NCBI RefSeq assembly: GCF_946415235.1
Contig: NZ_CAMKRR010000011.1
Location: 1-54,350 of the forward strand
Length of the DNA: 54,350 nucleotides
Origin: an uncultured Ruminococcus sp.
GTDB lineage: Bacteria; Bacillota; Clostridia; Oscillospirales; Ruminococcaceae
Direction: 5' to 3'
The stretch's first letter is position 1. The number at the start of each line of letters is the position of its first letter. Position numbers and translations under genes: made by a program. The notes beneath the pieces are model-generated. The model was not told the origin of the DNA. It did not search any database and saw only the letters and a list, made by a program, of their open reading frames with translations. This document shows, piece after piece, positions 17,111 through 25,239 of the stretch.

Positions 17111-18292
17111 TCAGTGGTGGAACAGACGTATGCCTGTGAATGCCATTGCAATATTGTATTTATTGCAGGTCTCGATAACGTTGTCGTCGCGGATCGAACC
17201 ACCCGGTTCAGCAATATATTCAACGCCTGACTTCTTTGCGCGTTCGATATTGTCACCGAATGGGAAGAAGGCGTCGGAGCCGAGGCATACGCCTGTGTTC
17301 TTTGCGAGCCATGCTTTCTTTTCCTCGCGTGTGAAAACAGCAGGCTTTACCTTGAAGATGCGCTGCCATTCGCCCTCACGGAGAACGTCCTCGTACTCGT
17401 CGCCGATGTAAACGTCGATAGCGTTGTCGCGGTCTGCACGGCGGATATCGTCAACGAACTGAAGTCCCATTACCTGCGGGGACTGTCTCAGCCACCAGTT
17501 ATCGGCTTTCTGACCTGCAAGGCGTGTGCAGTGTATTCTTGACTGCTGACCTGCGCCTATTCCGATAGCCTGTCCGTCCTTTACGTAGCAGACTGAATTT
17601 GACTGTGTATACTTAAGAGTAATGAGAGAGATAAGGAGATCGTCCTTCTTGTCATCGGGGATATCCTTATTTTCAGTAACTACGTTTGCGAGGAGCTCGC
17701 GGTTGATGTCAAGCTCGTTGCGTCCCTGCTCGAAGGATACGCCGTATACCTGCTTTGTCTCGATAGGAGCGGGCTTGTAGTTCTCGTTCATTTTGAGTAT
17801 GCAGTAGGTGCCCTTTCTCTTGGACTTGAGAATTTCAAGGGCTTCGGGCTCATAGTCGGGAGCGATAACTCCGTCTGATACCTCACGCTGTATCATTTTA
17901 GCTGTGCATACGTCCACCTTGTCGGAAAGGGCAATGAAGTCGCCGTAGGAGGACATTCTGTCAGCTCCTCTTGCTCTTGCGTAAGCGCTTGCAAGGGGAG
18001 TGAGTTCGCCGAGGTCGTCCACCCAGTATATCTTCTTGAGATCGTCGGAGAGCGGTCTGCCGATAGCAGCACCTGCGGGTGATACGTGCTTAAATGAGGT
18101 AGCTGCACACATACCTGTAGCAGCCTTGAGCTCCTTTACCAGCTGCCAGCCGTTGAAGGCGTCAAGAAGGTTTATATATCCGGGCTTTCCGCAGAGCACC
18201 TCGATAGGGAGCTCGCTGCCGTCAGCCATATAAACTCTTGAAGGCTTCTGATTGGGGTTACAGCCGTATTTTAACTGCATTTCATTTGACAT
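17111..18292 (-). CDS. purH: Stand-alone AICAR formyltransferase (PurH C-terminal type)
   Basis: It formylates AICAR using 10-formyl-tetrahydrofolate, the ninth step of purine synthesis. The 393-residue protein corresponds to the AICAR transformylase half of PurH only. It carries SFKHVSPAGAAIG with the catalytic Lys-His pair, LTLKYTQSNSVCYVKDGQ-like core, GIGAGQQSRIHCTRLAG and SDAFFPFGDNIERA. The N-terminal IMP cyclohydrolase (MGS-fold) domain of ordinary bifunctional PurH is absent, and the N-terminus MSNEMQLKYGCNPNQKP shows this is not a truncation. The missing activity is supplied by the PurO-type gene at 19093-19806. AAGGAGG lies 9 bases before the ATG. It is a known clostridial variant. 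Confidence 0.93.
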   Translation of the reverse strand: MSNEMQLKYGCNPNQKPSRVYMADGSELPIEVLCGKPGYINLLDAFNGWQLVKELKAATGMCAATSFKHVSPAGAAIGRPLSDDLKKIYWVDDLGELTPLASAYARARGADRMSSYGDFIALSDKVDVCTAKMIQREVSDGVIAPDYEPEALEILKSKRKGTYCILKMNENYKPAPIETKQVYGVSFEQGRNELDINRELLANVVTENKDIPDDKKDDLLISLITLKYTQSNSVCYVKDGQAIGIGAGQQSRIHCTRLAGQKADNWWLRQSPQVMGLQFVDDIRRADRDNAIDVYIGDEYEDVLREGEWQRIFKVKPAVFTREEKKAWLAKNTGVCLGSDAFFPFGDNIERAKKSGVEYIAEPGGSIRDDNVIETCNKYNIAMAFTGIRLFHH

Positions 18293-18310
18293 TTTTCATG
18301 TCCTCCTTAT

Positions 18311-18347
18311 ATTAATTCATAATTCGTAATGCGTAATGCATAATTAT
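18311..18347. repeat. AT-rich repeat upstream of purH
   Basis: Overlapping units of the type AATTCATAATTCGTAATGCG and TAATGCATAATTA, related to the tracts at 12612 and 26037. They sit between genes and have no coding sense. Confidence 0.6.
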
Positions 18348-18363
18348 TCAGCCTGTTTAAGAC

Positions 18364-18450
18364 TCAGTCAGCTTTGTTTCTTTTTATCCTTGCAAGCTCT
18401 TTGCGGATATTGTCTGAAATAGCTTGTGTATTCATAAATGCATGGTGCAT
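18364..18450 (-). CDS. Possible 28-residue basic peptide
   Basis: A short frame behind TTGAGGT encodes 28 residues. From an internal Met it reads MNTQAISDNIRKELARIKR, a plausible amphipathic basic helix, and stops at TGA. It lies 34 bases after the zinc-ribbon gene and just before purH, probably on the same transcript. It could be a real small protein or the eroded end of a former gene. The evidence is only a ribosome site and a protein-like composition. Confidence 0.33.
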   Translation of the reverse strand: MHHAFMNTQAISDNIRKELARIKRNKAD

Positions 18451-18469
18451 TTTTACCTCAATTTGTATA

Positions 18470-18513
18470 TAGGCACTAAAAATATTACAATGTAGGCACT
18501 AAAAATATTACAA
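18470..18513. repeat. 23-bp tandem duplication at a gene end
   Basis: TAGGCACTAAAAATATTACAA occurs at 18470-18490 and again at 18493-18513, a perfect 21-bp match with 23-bp period. It straddles the stop codon of the zinc-ribbon membrane protein gene on the minus strand. Confidence 0.95.
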
Positions 18514-18997
18514 AAATTATACACCAAACGATTAAAGAGAAGAAAATAGCAAGTTCTATTTTTTTATTGAGGAAAGGCGGTGAAGCTACATCATAGAGGT
18601 TATCTGGCCTTATTGCCGCTAAAAAGGTTGGCCAAAACATAGATGCTATACACAAAATATTAAACAATATATCTATGTCATAAATATAAAAAAGAACACA
18701 GGATAAAAATAATGTTAATGTAAATATGGAGAATGATGCTAATACTAAAAGTCTCCATCTTTTTATTTTTTGTGCTCTTTTTTGTGAGTTTATGGTTTCT
18801 TGTTCCTTTTTATATTCAAATTCATCACGTTTAAGGTCAATTTCTTTAAGTTTTGCTTCATCAATAATTCTGACAGTACGTGTTCCGTCATCTATTATCA
18901 TTTTTGAGCCGCAGAAAGAACAGAAGCATTGTTTAAAATCCTCACTGATTTCTAATGTTGCTCCACACCTTGGACAAATAATAGATTTAATCTCCAT
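18485..18997 (-). CDS. Zinc-ribbon membrane protein, unknown function
   Basis: A 170-residue protein that begins with a zinc ribbon (CPRCG at about 9-13, CSFCG at about 26-30), then a charged, probably helical segment (EIDLKRDEFEYKKEQETINS), then three to four hydrophobic helices. Such zinc-ribbon plus TM proteins are common and mostly uncharacterised. The gene is clearly more AT-rich than its purine-gene neighbours, which suggests later acquisition. GGAGGTGAAAAT precedes the ATG. The C-terminal FLVPTL is created by a 23-bp duplication that put a new stop in frame. Confidence 0.8.
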   Translation of the reverse strand: MEIKSIICPRCGATLEISEDFKQCFCSFCGSKMIIDDGTRTVRIIDEAKLKEIDLKRDEFEYKKEQETINSQKRAQKIKRWRLLVLASFSIFTLTLFLSCVLFYIYDIDILFNILCIASMFWPTFLAAIRPDNLYDVASPPFLNKKIELAIFFSLIVWCIIFVIFLVPTL

Positions 18998-19092
18998 ATT
19001 TTCACCTCCAAGATACTTATCAATGCTGGAAATAACTTTTCGTATTCTATTAACTCATTATGGATAACGTCCGCAAAGTCACTATCATTTTA

Positions 19093-19806
19093 TTACTTGT
19101 TCTTGTTTACGATACGTGTCTCCTCAGTGTTGTTTTCGAGGTTCACGTAGCGGACAAAGAGAGATACCTTATTATCTGTATTGAGATTGTTCCAGAGCAT
19201 ATCCGTGAACTGGTCGATATTGCCGCTTATGCCGACAAGCTTTGGCTCGCCCTCAAAGCTGGGGAGAGGAGAACCGTCGCCCATATAGGTGTGTATGAAG
19301 TGTCCCTCGCCTGCAATGGGATTATTATAGCTGAATGTGAATCTCTGACATGAGTCGGGGTTGCCGTTAGCGCTCTTGAGTATGGACATTGCGTAGTTGA
19401 AGCCCTCCTTGCCGAAGCGGAGTATTCCCGAGATACGGGGAGTATAGTTGGGAGCGTCGTCCTCGAATTCTCTTGTGCGGAGAGCCTGCTCGAAGGTGTA
19501 CTGCTTGTCCATGAGTTCATAGATAGTATCGGTCTGATCGCCGTTTGTAACGATGAGCTTGTTGCCGAGAACTCTTACGGGAGCGTAGATTATAAGGTGG
19601 GGATCGGTAAGCTTTGAGGGATCGAATGCCTCTGTGCGGATACCCTTGCCGTCCTCGATGAATACGCGGTTGCGGCTGTTCTCGCTCCTGCCCATGATGA
19701 AGTATGCTGTTACTGCGTACTTTCCGCAGTCGGATTTACCGATGACGATACCTCTTCCGGGATAAGCGTTTGTGCTGAGTTCATTTGCCAAATCAAGCTT
19801 TTTCAT
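19093..19806 (-). CDS. purO: IMP cyclohydrolase, PurO type
   Basis: It closes the ring of FAICAR to give IMP, the last step of purine synthesis. The 237-residue protein matches the PurO fold first known from archaea and unrelated to the MGS-type domain of PurH: NAYPGRGIVIGKS near the start, YFIMGRSENSRNRVF, and a conserved Asn-rich middle (DDAPNYTPRISG). It lies in the purine cluster close to the AICAR transformylase gene that lacks a cyclohydrolase domain, so the two genes replace bifunctional PurH. AAAGGAG precedes the ATG. The assignment rests on these motifs and on complementarity with purH. Confidence 0.9.
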   Translation of the reverse strand: MKKLDLANELSTNAYPGRGIVIGKSDCGKYAVTAYFIMGRSENSRNRVFIEDGKGIRTEAFDPSKLTDPHLIIYAPVRVLGNKLIVTNGDQTDTIYELMDKQYTFEQALRTREFEDDAPNYTPRISGILRFGKEGFNYAMSILKSANGNPDSCQRFTFSYNNPIAGEGHFIHTYMGDGSPLPSFEGEPKLVGISGNIDQFTDMLWNNLNTDNKVSLFVRYVNLENNTEETRIVNKNK

Positions 19807-19843
19807 AATAAATACTCCTTTCGGATAATGGTTTGTTTTTATA

Positions 19844-20410
19844 TCAGTATCTTAAGATAAGAGTGAGCGTGAAGTCTGTAACAACTATCACCAGCACGAT
19901 AAGTGTGATGATGTTGAGAGTTCTGCGTTTCGGCTTTGCAAGAAGCCAATTGTAGAAGGGCTGTACAAAGTACAGGAACAGCAGTCCTCCCATGCCGAAC
20001 CTCAGCGAAGGTGAGAGCGCTATCCTTGCCTGAAAATTGATATCGTAGTCCGCATATGTATCCCACGGCCAGCTGCCCGTGAAGTATTCAAGGACATATG
20101 TGCCTGCAAGCTCTACGGCAGTTGCAACTGCCATGCTTCCGAAGAATATGATGAAAGGACGGGATATCTGCAAAAGGCGTCCGCCCTCTTTTTTCATCAG
20201 CTTGCCGAAAAACAGCAGGAACAGCATTGCTCCCACAGCGTATATCGGACAGTACGGACCGAACATTATACCAAGATTTGTGAAGCCCCATTTATAGACC
20301 ACTACTTCAAGGAAAACCTCGTAGCACCAGCCGAATACCGCATACATCCAGAAGCAGAGAAAGAGCTTCTGAACAATTTGTTTTTCCAATAATTCCTTTA
20401 TTTTTTTCAT
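19844..20410 (-). CDS. Putative ABC-transporter type IV (CmpB-like) membrane protein
   Basis: A 188-residue membrane protein of the CmpB-like family (PF06541, 'putative ABC-transporter type IV'). Family marks are FGWCYEVFLE, MFGPYCPIYAVGA, TGSWPWDTY and FQARIALSPSLRFG; there are about five helices. The biochemical role is not established and there is no ATPase gene next to it. It is a close paralogue of the next gene upstream (20430-21047), with long identical stretches such as QKLFLCFWMYAV, so the pair is a recent tandem duplication. It lies between purN and purO, probably as a passenger on the purine transcript. Confidence 0.85.
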   Translation of the reverse strand: MKKIKELLEKQIVQKLFLCFWMYAVFGWCYEVFLEVVVYKWGFTNLGIMFGPYCPIYAVGAMLFLLFFGKLMKKEGGRLLQISRPFIIFFGSMAVATAVELAGTYVLEYFTGSWPWDTYADYDINFQARIALSPSLRFGMGGLLFLYFVQPFYNWLLAKPKRRTLNIITLIVLVIVVTDFTLTLILRY

Positions 20411-20429
20411 GATAGTATGTCCCTTAGCA

Positions 20430-21047
20430 CTATATAGCCGTGATGTGATGAATGAACATAGCGGCTTCTGCCAGTTTCGGCGTATAGCCTGTGGCCTTTG
20501 TGAATATAAAGTCCGTGAGGACTATCACCAGCACAGCGAGCGCAATGATATTCAGTGTTCTTCGTTTCGGCTTTGCAAGGAGCCAGTCGAAGAACGGCTG
20601 TACAATATACATGAACAGCATACCGCCCAGTCCGAAGCGTACGGAAGTGCTGAGAGCGATACGAGCCTGAAAGTTGTACTTGTACCGTGCATAGGTCTGC
20701 CAAGGCCATGAGCCCGTAGTTGCTTCGAGTATATATGTGGCTATCAGTTCCACAAGGGTGGCGATCGCCATACACCCGAGAAAGATAAGCAGCGGCTTGA
20801 CTATATTCAGCCATTTTACGTCCTTTTTCTTCATGAGCCAGCCGAAGCACAGCAGGAACAGAAGCGCTCCCACGCCGTATATGGGACAGTAGGGACCGAA
20901 CATATTTCCTCTGTTGTGAAATCCCCAGCGATAGACCACTGTTTCAAGGAAAACCTCGTAGCACCAGCCAAGTACCGCATACATCCAGAAGCAGAGGAAG
21001 AGCTTCTGAATAGTCTGTTTTTCAAATAATCCCTTTATTTTTTCCAT
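20430..21047 (-). CDS. Putative ABC-transporter type IV (CmpB-like) membrane protein, paralogue
   Basis: A 205-residue CmpB-like (PF06541) protein: LGWCYEVFLE, MFGPYCPIYGVGALLFLL, TGSWPWQTYARY, FQARIALSTSVRFGLGG. It is the same family as the gene downstream and about 17 residues longer at the C-terminus (KATGYTPKLAEAAMF). It starts only 4 bases after purN and has a weak ribosome site, so translation may be coupled to purN. The function is unknown. The C-terminal difference between the copies is the main divergence. Confidence 0.85.
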   Translation of the reverse strand: MEKIKGLFEKQTIQKLFLCFWMYAVLGWCYEVFLETVVYRWGFHNRGNMFGPYCPIYGVGALLFLLCFGWLMKKKDVKWLNIVKPLLIFLGCMAIATLVELIATYILEATTGSWPWQTYARYKYNFQARIALSTSVRFGLGGMLFMYIVQPFFDWLLAKPKRRTLNIIALAVLVIVLTDFIFTKATGYTPKLAEAAMFIHHITAI

Positions 21048-21051
21048 GATA

Positions 21052-21675
21052 TTACTTTACGTATGCCTTTCCGCCGATTATCTCTATCCTGTCCTGACAG
21101 AACAGGGATACAGCCTCGGGGAGTATCTTCCACTCAGCCTGTTCCATTATACGCTTTTGGAGTGACTCGGGAGTATCACCGTTTTCTACGGGGACAGCTT
21201 TCTGTATTATTATCGGTCCGCCGTCGCACTCTTCGGTTACGAAATGTACCGTTGCGCCCGAGAGCTTTACTCCCGCCTCGAGAGCAGCCTCATGTACATG
21301 AAGACCGTAGAATCCCTTTCCGCAGAAGCTGGGTATTAGTGCAGGGTGAACGTTCATCATCTTGTAGGGGAACGCCTTTACTACCTGCTCGTCGAGTATG
21401 GTCATGAATCCTGCATATACCACAAGGTCAGCCTTCTCTGCGATGAGAGCGTCCGTCACCGCCCGTGTGTAGTCGGCAATGGCAGTGTAGTCCTTTCTCG
21501 GTATAACGATGCTCTTTATGCCGTTCTGAGAAGCACGTTCAAGAGCGTAAACGCCCTCCTTTGAGGATATTACGCAGGTTATCCTTCCGCCCTTGATGAT
21601 ACCGGACTTTTCCGCGTCGATAAGAGCCTGCAGGTTAGTGCCGCCGCCCGAAACGAGCACGACTATATTCTTCAT
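21052..21675 (-). CDS. purN: Phosphoribosylglycinamide formyltransferase
   Basis: PurN transfers a formyl group from 10-formyl-tetrahydrofolate to GAR, the third purine step. The protein has 207 residues, full length. It shows the N-terminal VLVSGGGTNLQALIDA, the folate-site MNVHPALIPSFCGKGFYG with catalytic Asn and His, and the catalytic Asp loop TEECDGGPIIIQKAVPV. AGGAGG lies before the ATG. It follows the expansin gene by 38 bases and is followed directly by two membrane protein genes. Confidence 0.97.
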   Translation of the reverse strand: MKNIVVLVSGGGTNLQALIDAEKSGIIKGGRITCVISSKEGVYALERASQNGIKSIVIPRKDYTAIADYTRAVTDALIAEKADLVVYAGFMTILDEQVVKAFPYKMMNVHPALIPSFCGKGFYGLHVHEAALEAGVKLSGATVHFVTEECDGGPIIIQKAVPVENGDTPESLQKRIMEQAEWKILPEAVSLFCQDRIEIIGGKAYVK

Positions 21676-21713
21676 GAGTTTTTCCTCCTGTTGTGTTATC
21701 GCAAGAGCGAATA

Positions 21714-22595
21714 TTATTCGGGGAACTGAACGTGTCCCTGTATTATCTCCGTATCGTCGTAGGAAAGGGGGATATCCTTGTCTATGACTACCTGTCCGTA
21801 GATATCGGTTATGCGGAATGTAAAGGGTCCCTTGCCCATATCCCTTGACTCAAAGTAATTGTAGGGGCGGCGGGGTATCTCAACGAATTCGCCGTCCTCA
21901 TTGAGGTATTCAAGCTTGGTTATAGGATAGCGGTGGTTCCTTACCTGAACTCCGCACCAGAACTCCGTGCTGCCTTCCTTGTATTTGAAGCATATGGGAG
22001 CATTCTCCGCGGTATCAAGGGGGATTATCTTCCAGCTTACGGGAACTCTGCCCTTTTCAACGGGAGCGATGAGGGGGAATGCGTCCGTATACAGGTCAAG
22101 GTCGCCCTTCTTTCCCTCGGGGAGCTCGTCCGTTACCAGCATTTTTATAGTGCCCAGCTCGCCTGTTACTTCGAGGTATGCGCCTGCAAGCTGAGCCTCG
22201 TTGTAGTCGTAATGGTTCATGGCTACTATCCAGTAGTCGTGGGAAACGGGATCGAGCATAGCATGGCCGCCCGTATATCCGCCGCCGTAGAAGGTGCCCT
22301 CGCCTGTATGTACAGTACCCTTGGGTTCGAGTATACATTCCTCGTCTATTGGGAGGTCGGGTATCTCGAACTCAGTGGGAGCTTTTCCGTTCACGCCGAG
22401 GAGGAACTTTTGCAGAGCATTGAGCTCAGCCCTTGATATCTCCTCATTCTTCCGCGCGGTTATAAGGTCGAAGCAGTCCACTGTGCCGTCGGAGTTGTAA
22501 TCCATGTCGATATTCTCGGCTGCGCCGCTGCAAAGCGGAGCTGAGGTCAGGACCGCAAGAGCAAGTCCAAGTGCAATAAAACTGTTTTTTTTCAT
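21714..22595 (-). CDS. Secreted expansin-like protein with dockerin-like segment
   Basis: A 293-residue exported protein, start at 22595 behind GACGGTGATG. A signal peptide (SFIALGLALAVLTSAPLCSGAA) is followed by a dockerin-like calcium loop DMDYNSDGTVDCFDL and a helix, but only one loop is clear; the second lacks the acidic residues. Then comes an expansin domain 1 (double-psi barrel): GEGTFYGGGYTGG, AMNHYDYNEAQLAG, TDELPEGKKGDLDLY, with the expected Asp, and AFPLIAPVEKG. Expansin domain 2 follows (FWCGVQVRNHRYPITKLEY). Bacterial expansins loosen cellulose-hemicellulose networks without hydrolysis. The dockerin-like part suggests attachment to a cellulosome scaffold, or a vestige. It sits oddly inside the purine cluster and is probably read from that transcript or its own promoter. 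Confidence 0.85.
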   Translation of the reverse strand: MKKNSFIALGLALAVLTSAPLCSGAAENIDMDYNSDGTVDCFDLITARKNEEISRAELNALQKFLLGVNGKAPTEFEIPDLPIDEECILEPKGTVHTGEGTFYGGGYTGGHAMLDPVSHDYWIVAMNHYDYNEAQLAGAYLEVTGELGTIKMLVTDELPEGKKGDLDLYTDAFPLIAPVEKGRVPVSWKIIPLDTAENAPICFKYKEGSTEFWCGVQVRNHRYPITKLEYLNEDGEFVEIPRRPYNYFESRDMGKGPFTFRITDIYGQVVIDKDIPLSYDDTEIIQGHVQFPE

Positions 22596-22715
22596 AAACA
22601 TCACCGTCTTTTTAAAATCTTCCAAATCCCATATCCCATGGAGTCTGTACTTGTGTTGTGAATTCGGATAATTTATGCGGCTTCTGCTCTGATGTTTAAT
22701 GAGTCAGCTGATGTA

Positions 22716-23753
22716 TCAGCAGATGATAACGCCTTCCTCGGACTCAACGAGCTCGCCGAGCACGTAAGCGTCCTCACCTGCGGCCTTGATAGCTGCGATA
22801 GCCTTGTCAGCGTCGTTTTTGTCAACAGATACGACCATTCCCACGCCCATGTTGAAGGTATTGAACATATCGCGCTCGGGGATGTCGCCTGTTCTCTGTA
22901 TGAGGTTGAATATAGGAAGTACCTGTACCGAGTTCCTATCGATCTTTGCTGCAAGGTTTTTCGGGAGAGAACGGGGGATATTCTCATAGAAGCCGCCGCC
23001 CGTGATATGAGAGATCGACTTTACGCTGACGCTCTCAAGCAGGCTCTTTACAGCCTTTACGTATATGCGTGTGGGAGTGAGCAGACACTCTCCGAGAGTA
23101 GTTCCAAGATCGTTGAAGTGCATTTTGAGATTCTGCTCGTTTACGTCGAATACTCTTCTTACAAGTGAGAAGCCGTTGGAGTGTACTCCGCTGGACTTTA
23201 TTGCGATAAGGATGTCGCCTGACTTCTGAGTGTCGGGCTGGAGTATCTTGTCCTTGTCAACAACGCCTACTGAGAAGCCTGCAAGGTCGTACTCGTCCTC
23301 GGGCATAAGACCGGGGTGCTCGGCAGTCTCGCCGCCTATGAGAGCACATTCTGCCTGAACGCAGCCCTCTGCAACGCCTGAAACGATAGTGGCGATCTTT
23401 TCGGGGAAATTCTTGCCGCAGGCGATATAATCAAGGAAGAACTGAGGCTTTGCACCGCAGCAGATGATATCGTTTACGCACATAGCAACGCAGTCGATAC
23501 CAACTGTGTCGTGCTTATCCATGATGAATGCGAGCTTTATCTTGGTACCTACGCCGTCTGTGCCCGAAACGAGAACAGGCTTGCTGATACCTGTCATATC
23601 AAGCTCAAAAAGACCGCCGAAGCCGCCGATACCCGAGAGAGTTCCCTTTATCATGGTACGTGCGATATGCTCCTTCATCAGCTCAACTGACTTGTAGCCT
23701 GCGGTAACGTCAACGCCTGCCTTTTTGTAGCTTTCGGAAAAACTGTTGTTCAT
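22716..23753 (-). CDS. purM: Phosphoribosylformylglycinamidine cyclo-ligase
   Basis: PurM makes aminoimidazole ribonucleotide from FGAM with ATP, the fifth purine step. The 345-residue protein starts YKKAGVDVTAGYKSVELMK and has GGFGGLFEL, LVSGTDGVGTKIKLAF, ECALIGGETAEHPGL and the conserved HITGGGFYENIPRS. Its length is normal. AGGAGG is hidden in TGGAGGTAAACC just before ATG. It lies 58 bases after purF, probably cotranscribed. A short palindrome GCTGATGTATCAGC follows the stop, without a T-tract. Confidence 0.98.
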   Translation of the reverse strand: MNNSFSESYKKAGVDVTAGYKSVELMKEHIARTMIKGTLSGIGGFGGLFELDMTGISKPVLVSGTDGVGTKIKLAFIMDKHDTVGIDCVAMCVNDIICCGAKPQFFLDYIACGKNFPEKIATIVSGVAEGCVQAECALIGGETAEHPGLMPEDEYDLAGFSVGVVDKDKILQPDTQKSGDILIAIKSSGVHSNGFSLVRRVFDVNEQNLKMHFNDLGTTLGECLLTPTRIYVKAVKSLLESVSVKSISHITGGGFYENIPRSLPKNLAAKIDRNSVQVLPIFNLIQRTGDIPERDMFNTFNMGVGMVVSVDKNDADKAIAAIKAAGEDAYVLGELVESEEGVIIC

Positions 23754-23811
23754 TGGTTTACCTCCATAGTTGCCTGTCTCCCTGCCACAGGCAGGGAGAC
23801 AGAGTATAAGT

Positions 23812-25236
23812 TTATTCTTTGCCGTTCCAGCAATATGTGCAGAGACCGCATGAGTTGAGACCTACTGCCTTTTCAGTGCCCTCAAGGGTCTGGAATTCCA
23901 GTGAGGTGAGGCGGAGCCTCTTGCATATTTCGTCTCTGAGCCTGCGTCCTCTTTCTGTTGCGGAGTTGCTGTACTCCTCGATATGTCTTACGCCTACAGG
24001 TCCTTCAAATTCGTCGATGATCTGACGGGCGATGAGCTCCATTTCCGATGTGCTGCGTGAGAAGTTGAGGTACTTGCAGCCGTACATGATAGGAGGACAG
24101 GCAGAGCGCATATGAACTTCCTTTGCGCCGTGCTCGTAGAGGAATTCAACTGTTTCTCTCATCTGTGTTCCTCTTACGATACTGTCGTCCACAAAGAGGA
24201 GCTTTTTGCCGCTGATAAGCTCATGTACGGGTATGAGCTTCATCTTTGCAACCTGATTCCTCATGCTCTGATTTGTGGGCATGAAGCTTCTCGGCCATGT
24301 GGGAGTATACTTGATGAACGGTCTTGCGAAGGGTATGCCGCTCTTGTTTGCGTAGCCTATAGCGTGGGGAGTTCCCGAATCGGGGACTCCGCAGATGTAG
24401 TCAACGTCGGGCAGTCTGCCGTTCTTGATGTCGTTTTCAGCCATTATCTCGCCGTTGCGGGTACGCATGACTTCAACATTGACGCCCTCGTAAACAGCGT
24501 TGGGGTAGCCGTAGTAGGTCCAGAGGAAGGTGCATATCTTCATCTTTGAAGCGTCGCCCTCTGCTATGGTCTTACATTCGTCGGCTGTGAGCTCGGCTAT
24601 CTCACCGGGGAGGAGCTCCTTATAAGTAGTATAGCCCAGCTTCTGGAAGGCGAAGGACTCTGTTGAAAGGCAGAAGCCGTCGCTTCTCTTACCGATTATA
24701 ATAGGAAGTCTGCCGAACTTGTCTCTTGCGGCGATGATGCTCTTCTCAGTGAGTATGATAAGGGACATTGTTCCCTCTATCTTTTCCTGAGCATAGCGTA
24801 TACCGTCCACGAAGGAGTTCTTCTGTGCTATTAAAGCGCCTATGAGGTCGCCCGAGTTGATATTTCCGCTGCTCATGGACTCAAAGTTGGCACAGCCCTT
24901 TTCAAGGAGCTCGTTCACGAGCTCGTCCGCATTGCGGATTATACCCACAGAGCAGACAGCGTAAATGCCCAGCTTTGAGCGGACAAGTATAGGCTGGGGG
25001 TCTGTATCGCTGATACAGCCGATACAGAGCTTCCCGCGCATTGTCACAACATCGTTTTCAAATTTGGTGCGGAAGGGAGAGTTTTCGATACTGTGGATAT
25101 TTCTCTGAAAGCCGTGCTCCTCCGACCATGAGGTCATACCTCCGCGTCTTGTGCCGAGGTGCGAATGATAGTCTGTTCCGAAAAATACGTCGGTAACGCA
25201 GTCATTTTTTGAAGCTGCTCCGAAAAAACCGCCCAT
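23812..25236 (-). CDS. purF: Amidophosphoribosyltransferase without N-terminal cysteine
   Basis: PurF makes phosphoribosylamine from PRPP and an amide nitrogen, the committing step. The 474-residue protein has the phosphoribosyltransferase PRPP loop KKLLFVDDSIVRGTQMRE and the C-terminal CGLCTYCW of iron-sulphur PurF proteins. The N-terminal Ntn domain is recognisable (HSHLGTRRGGMT), but it begins MGGFFGAAS; the nucleophilic Cys1 of the normal CGIxG start is a Gly and the first Cys is residue 13. The start is firm: GGGAG is embedded in the end of purC and the gap is 3 bases. Either ammonia is used directly, or another residue or subunit supplies nitrogen. Confidence 0.9.
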   Translation of the reverse strand: MGGFFGAASKNDCVTDVFFGTDYHSHLGTRRGGMTSWSEEHGFQRNIHSIENSPFRTKFENDVVTMRGKLCIGCISDTDPQPILVRSKLGIYAVCSVGIIRNADELVNELLEKGCANFESMSSGNINSGDLIGALIAQKNSFVDGIRYAQEKIEGTMSLIILTEKSIIAARDKFGRLPIIIGKRSDGFCLSTESFAFQKLGYTTYKELLPGEIAELTADECKTIAEGDASKMKICTFLWTYYGYPNAVYEGVNVEVMRTRNGEIMAENDIKNGRLPDVDYICGVPDSGTPHAIGYANKSGIPFARPFIKYTPTWPRSFMPTNQSMRNQVAKMKLIPVHELISGKKLLFVDDSIVRGTQMRETVEFLYEHGAKEVHMRSACPPIMYGCKYLNFSRSTSEMELIARQIIDEFEGPVGVRHIEEYSNSATERGRRLRDEICKRLRLTSLEFQTLEGTEKAVGLNSCGLCTYCWNGKE

Positions 25237-25239
25237 AGC

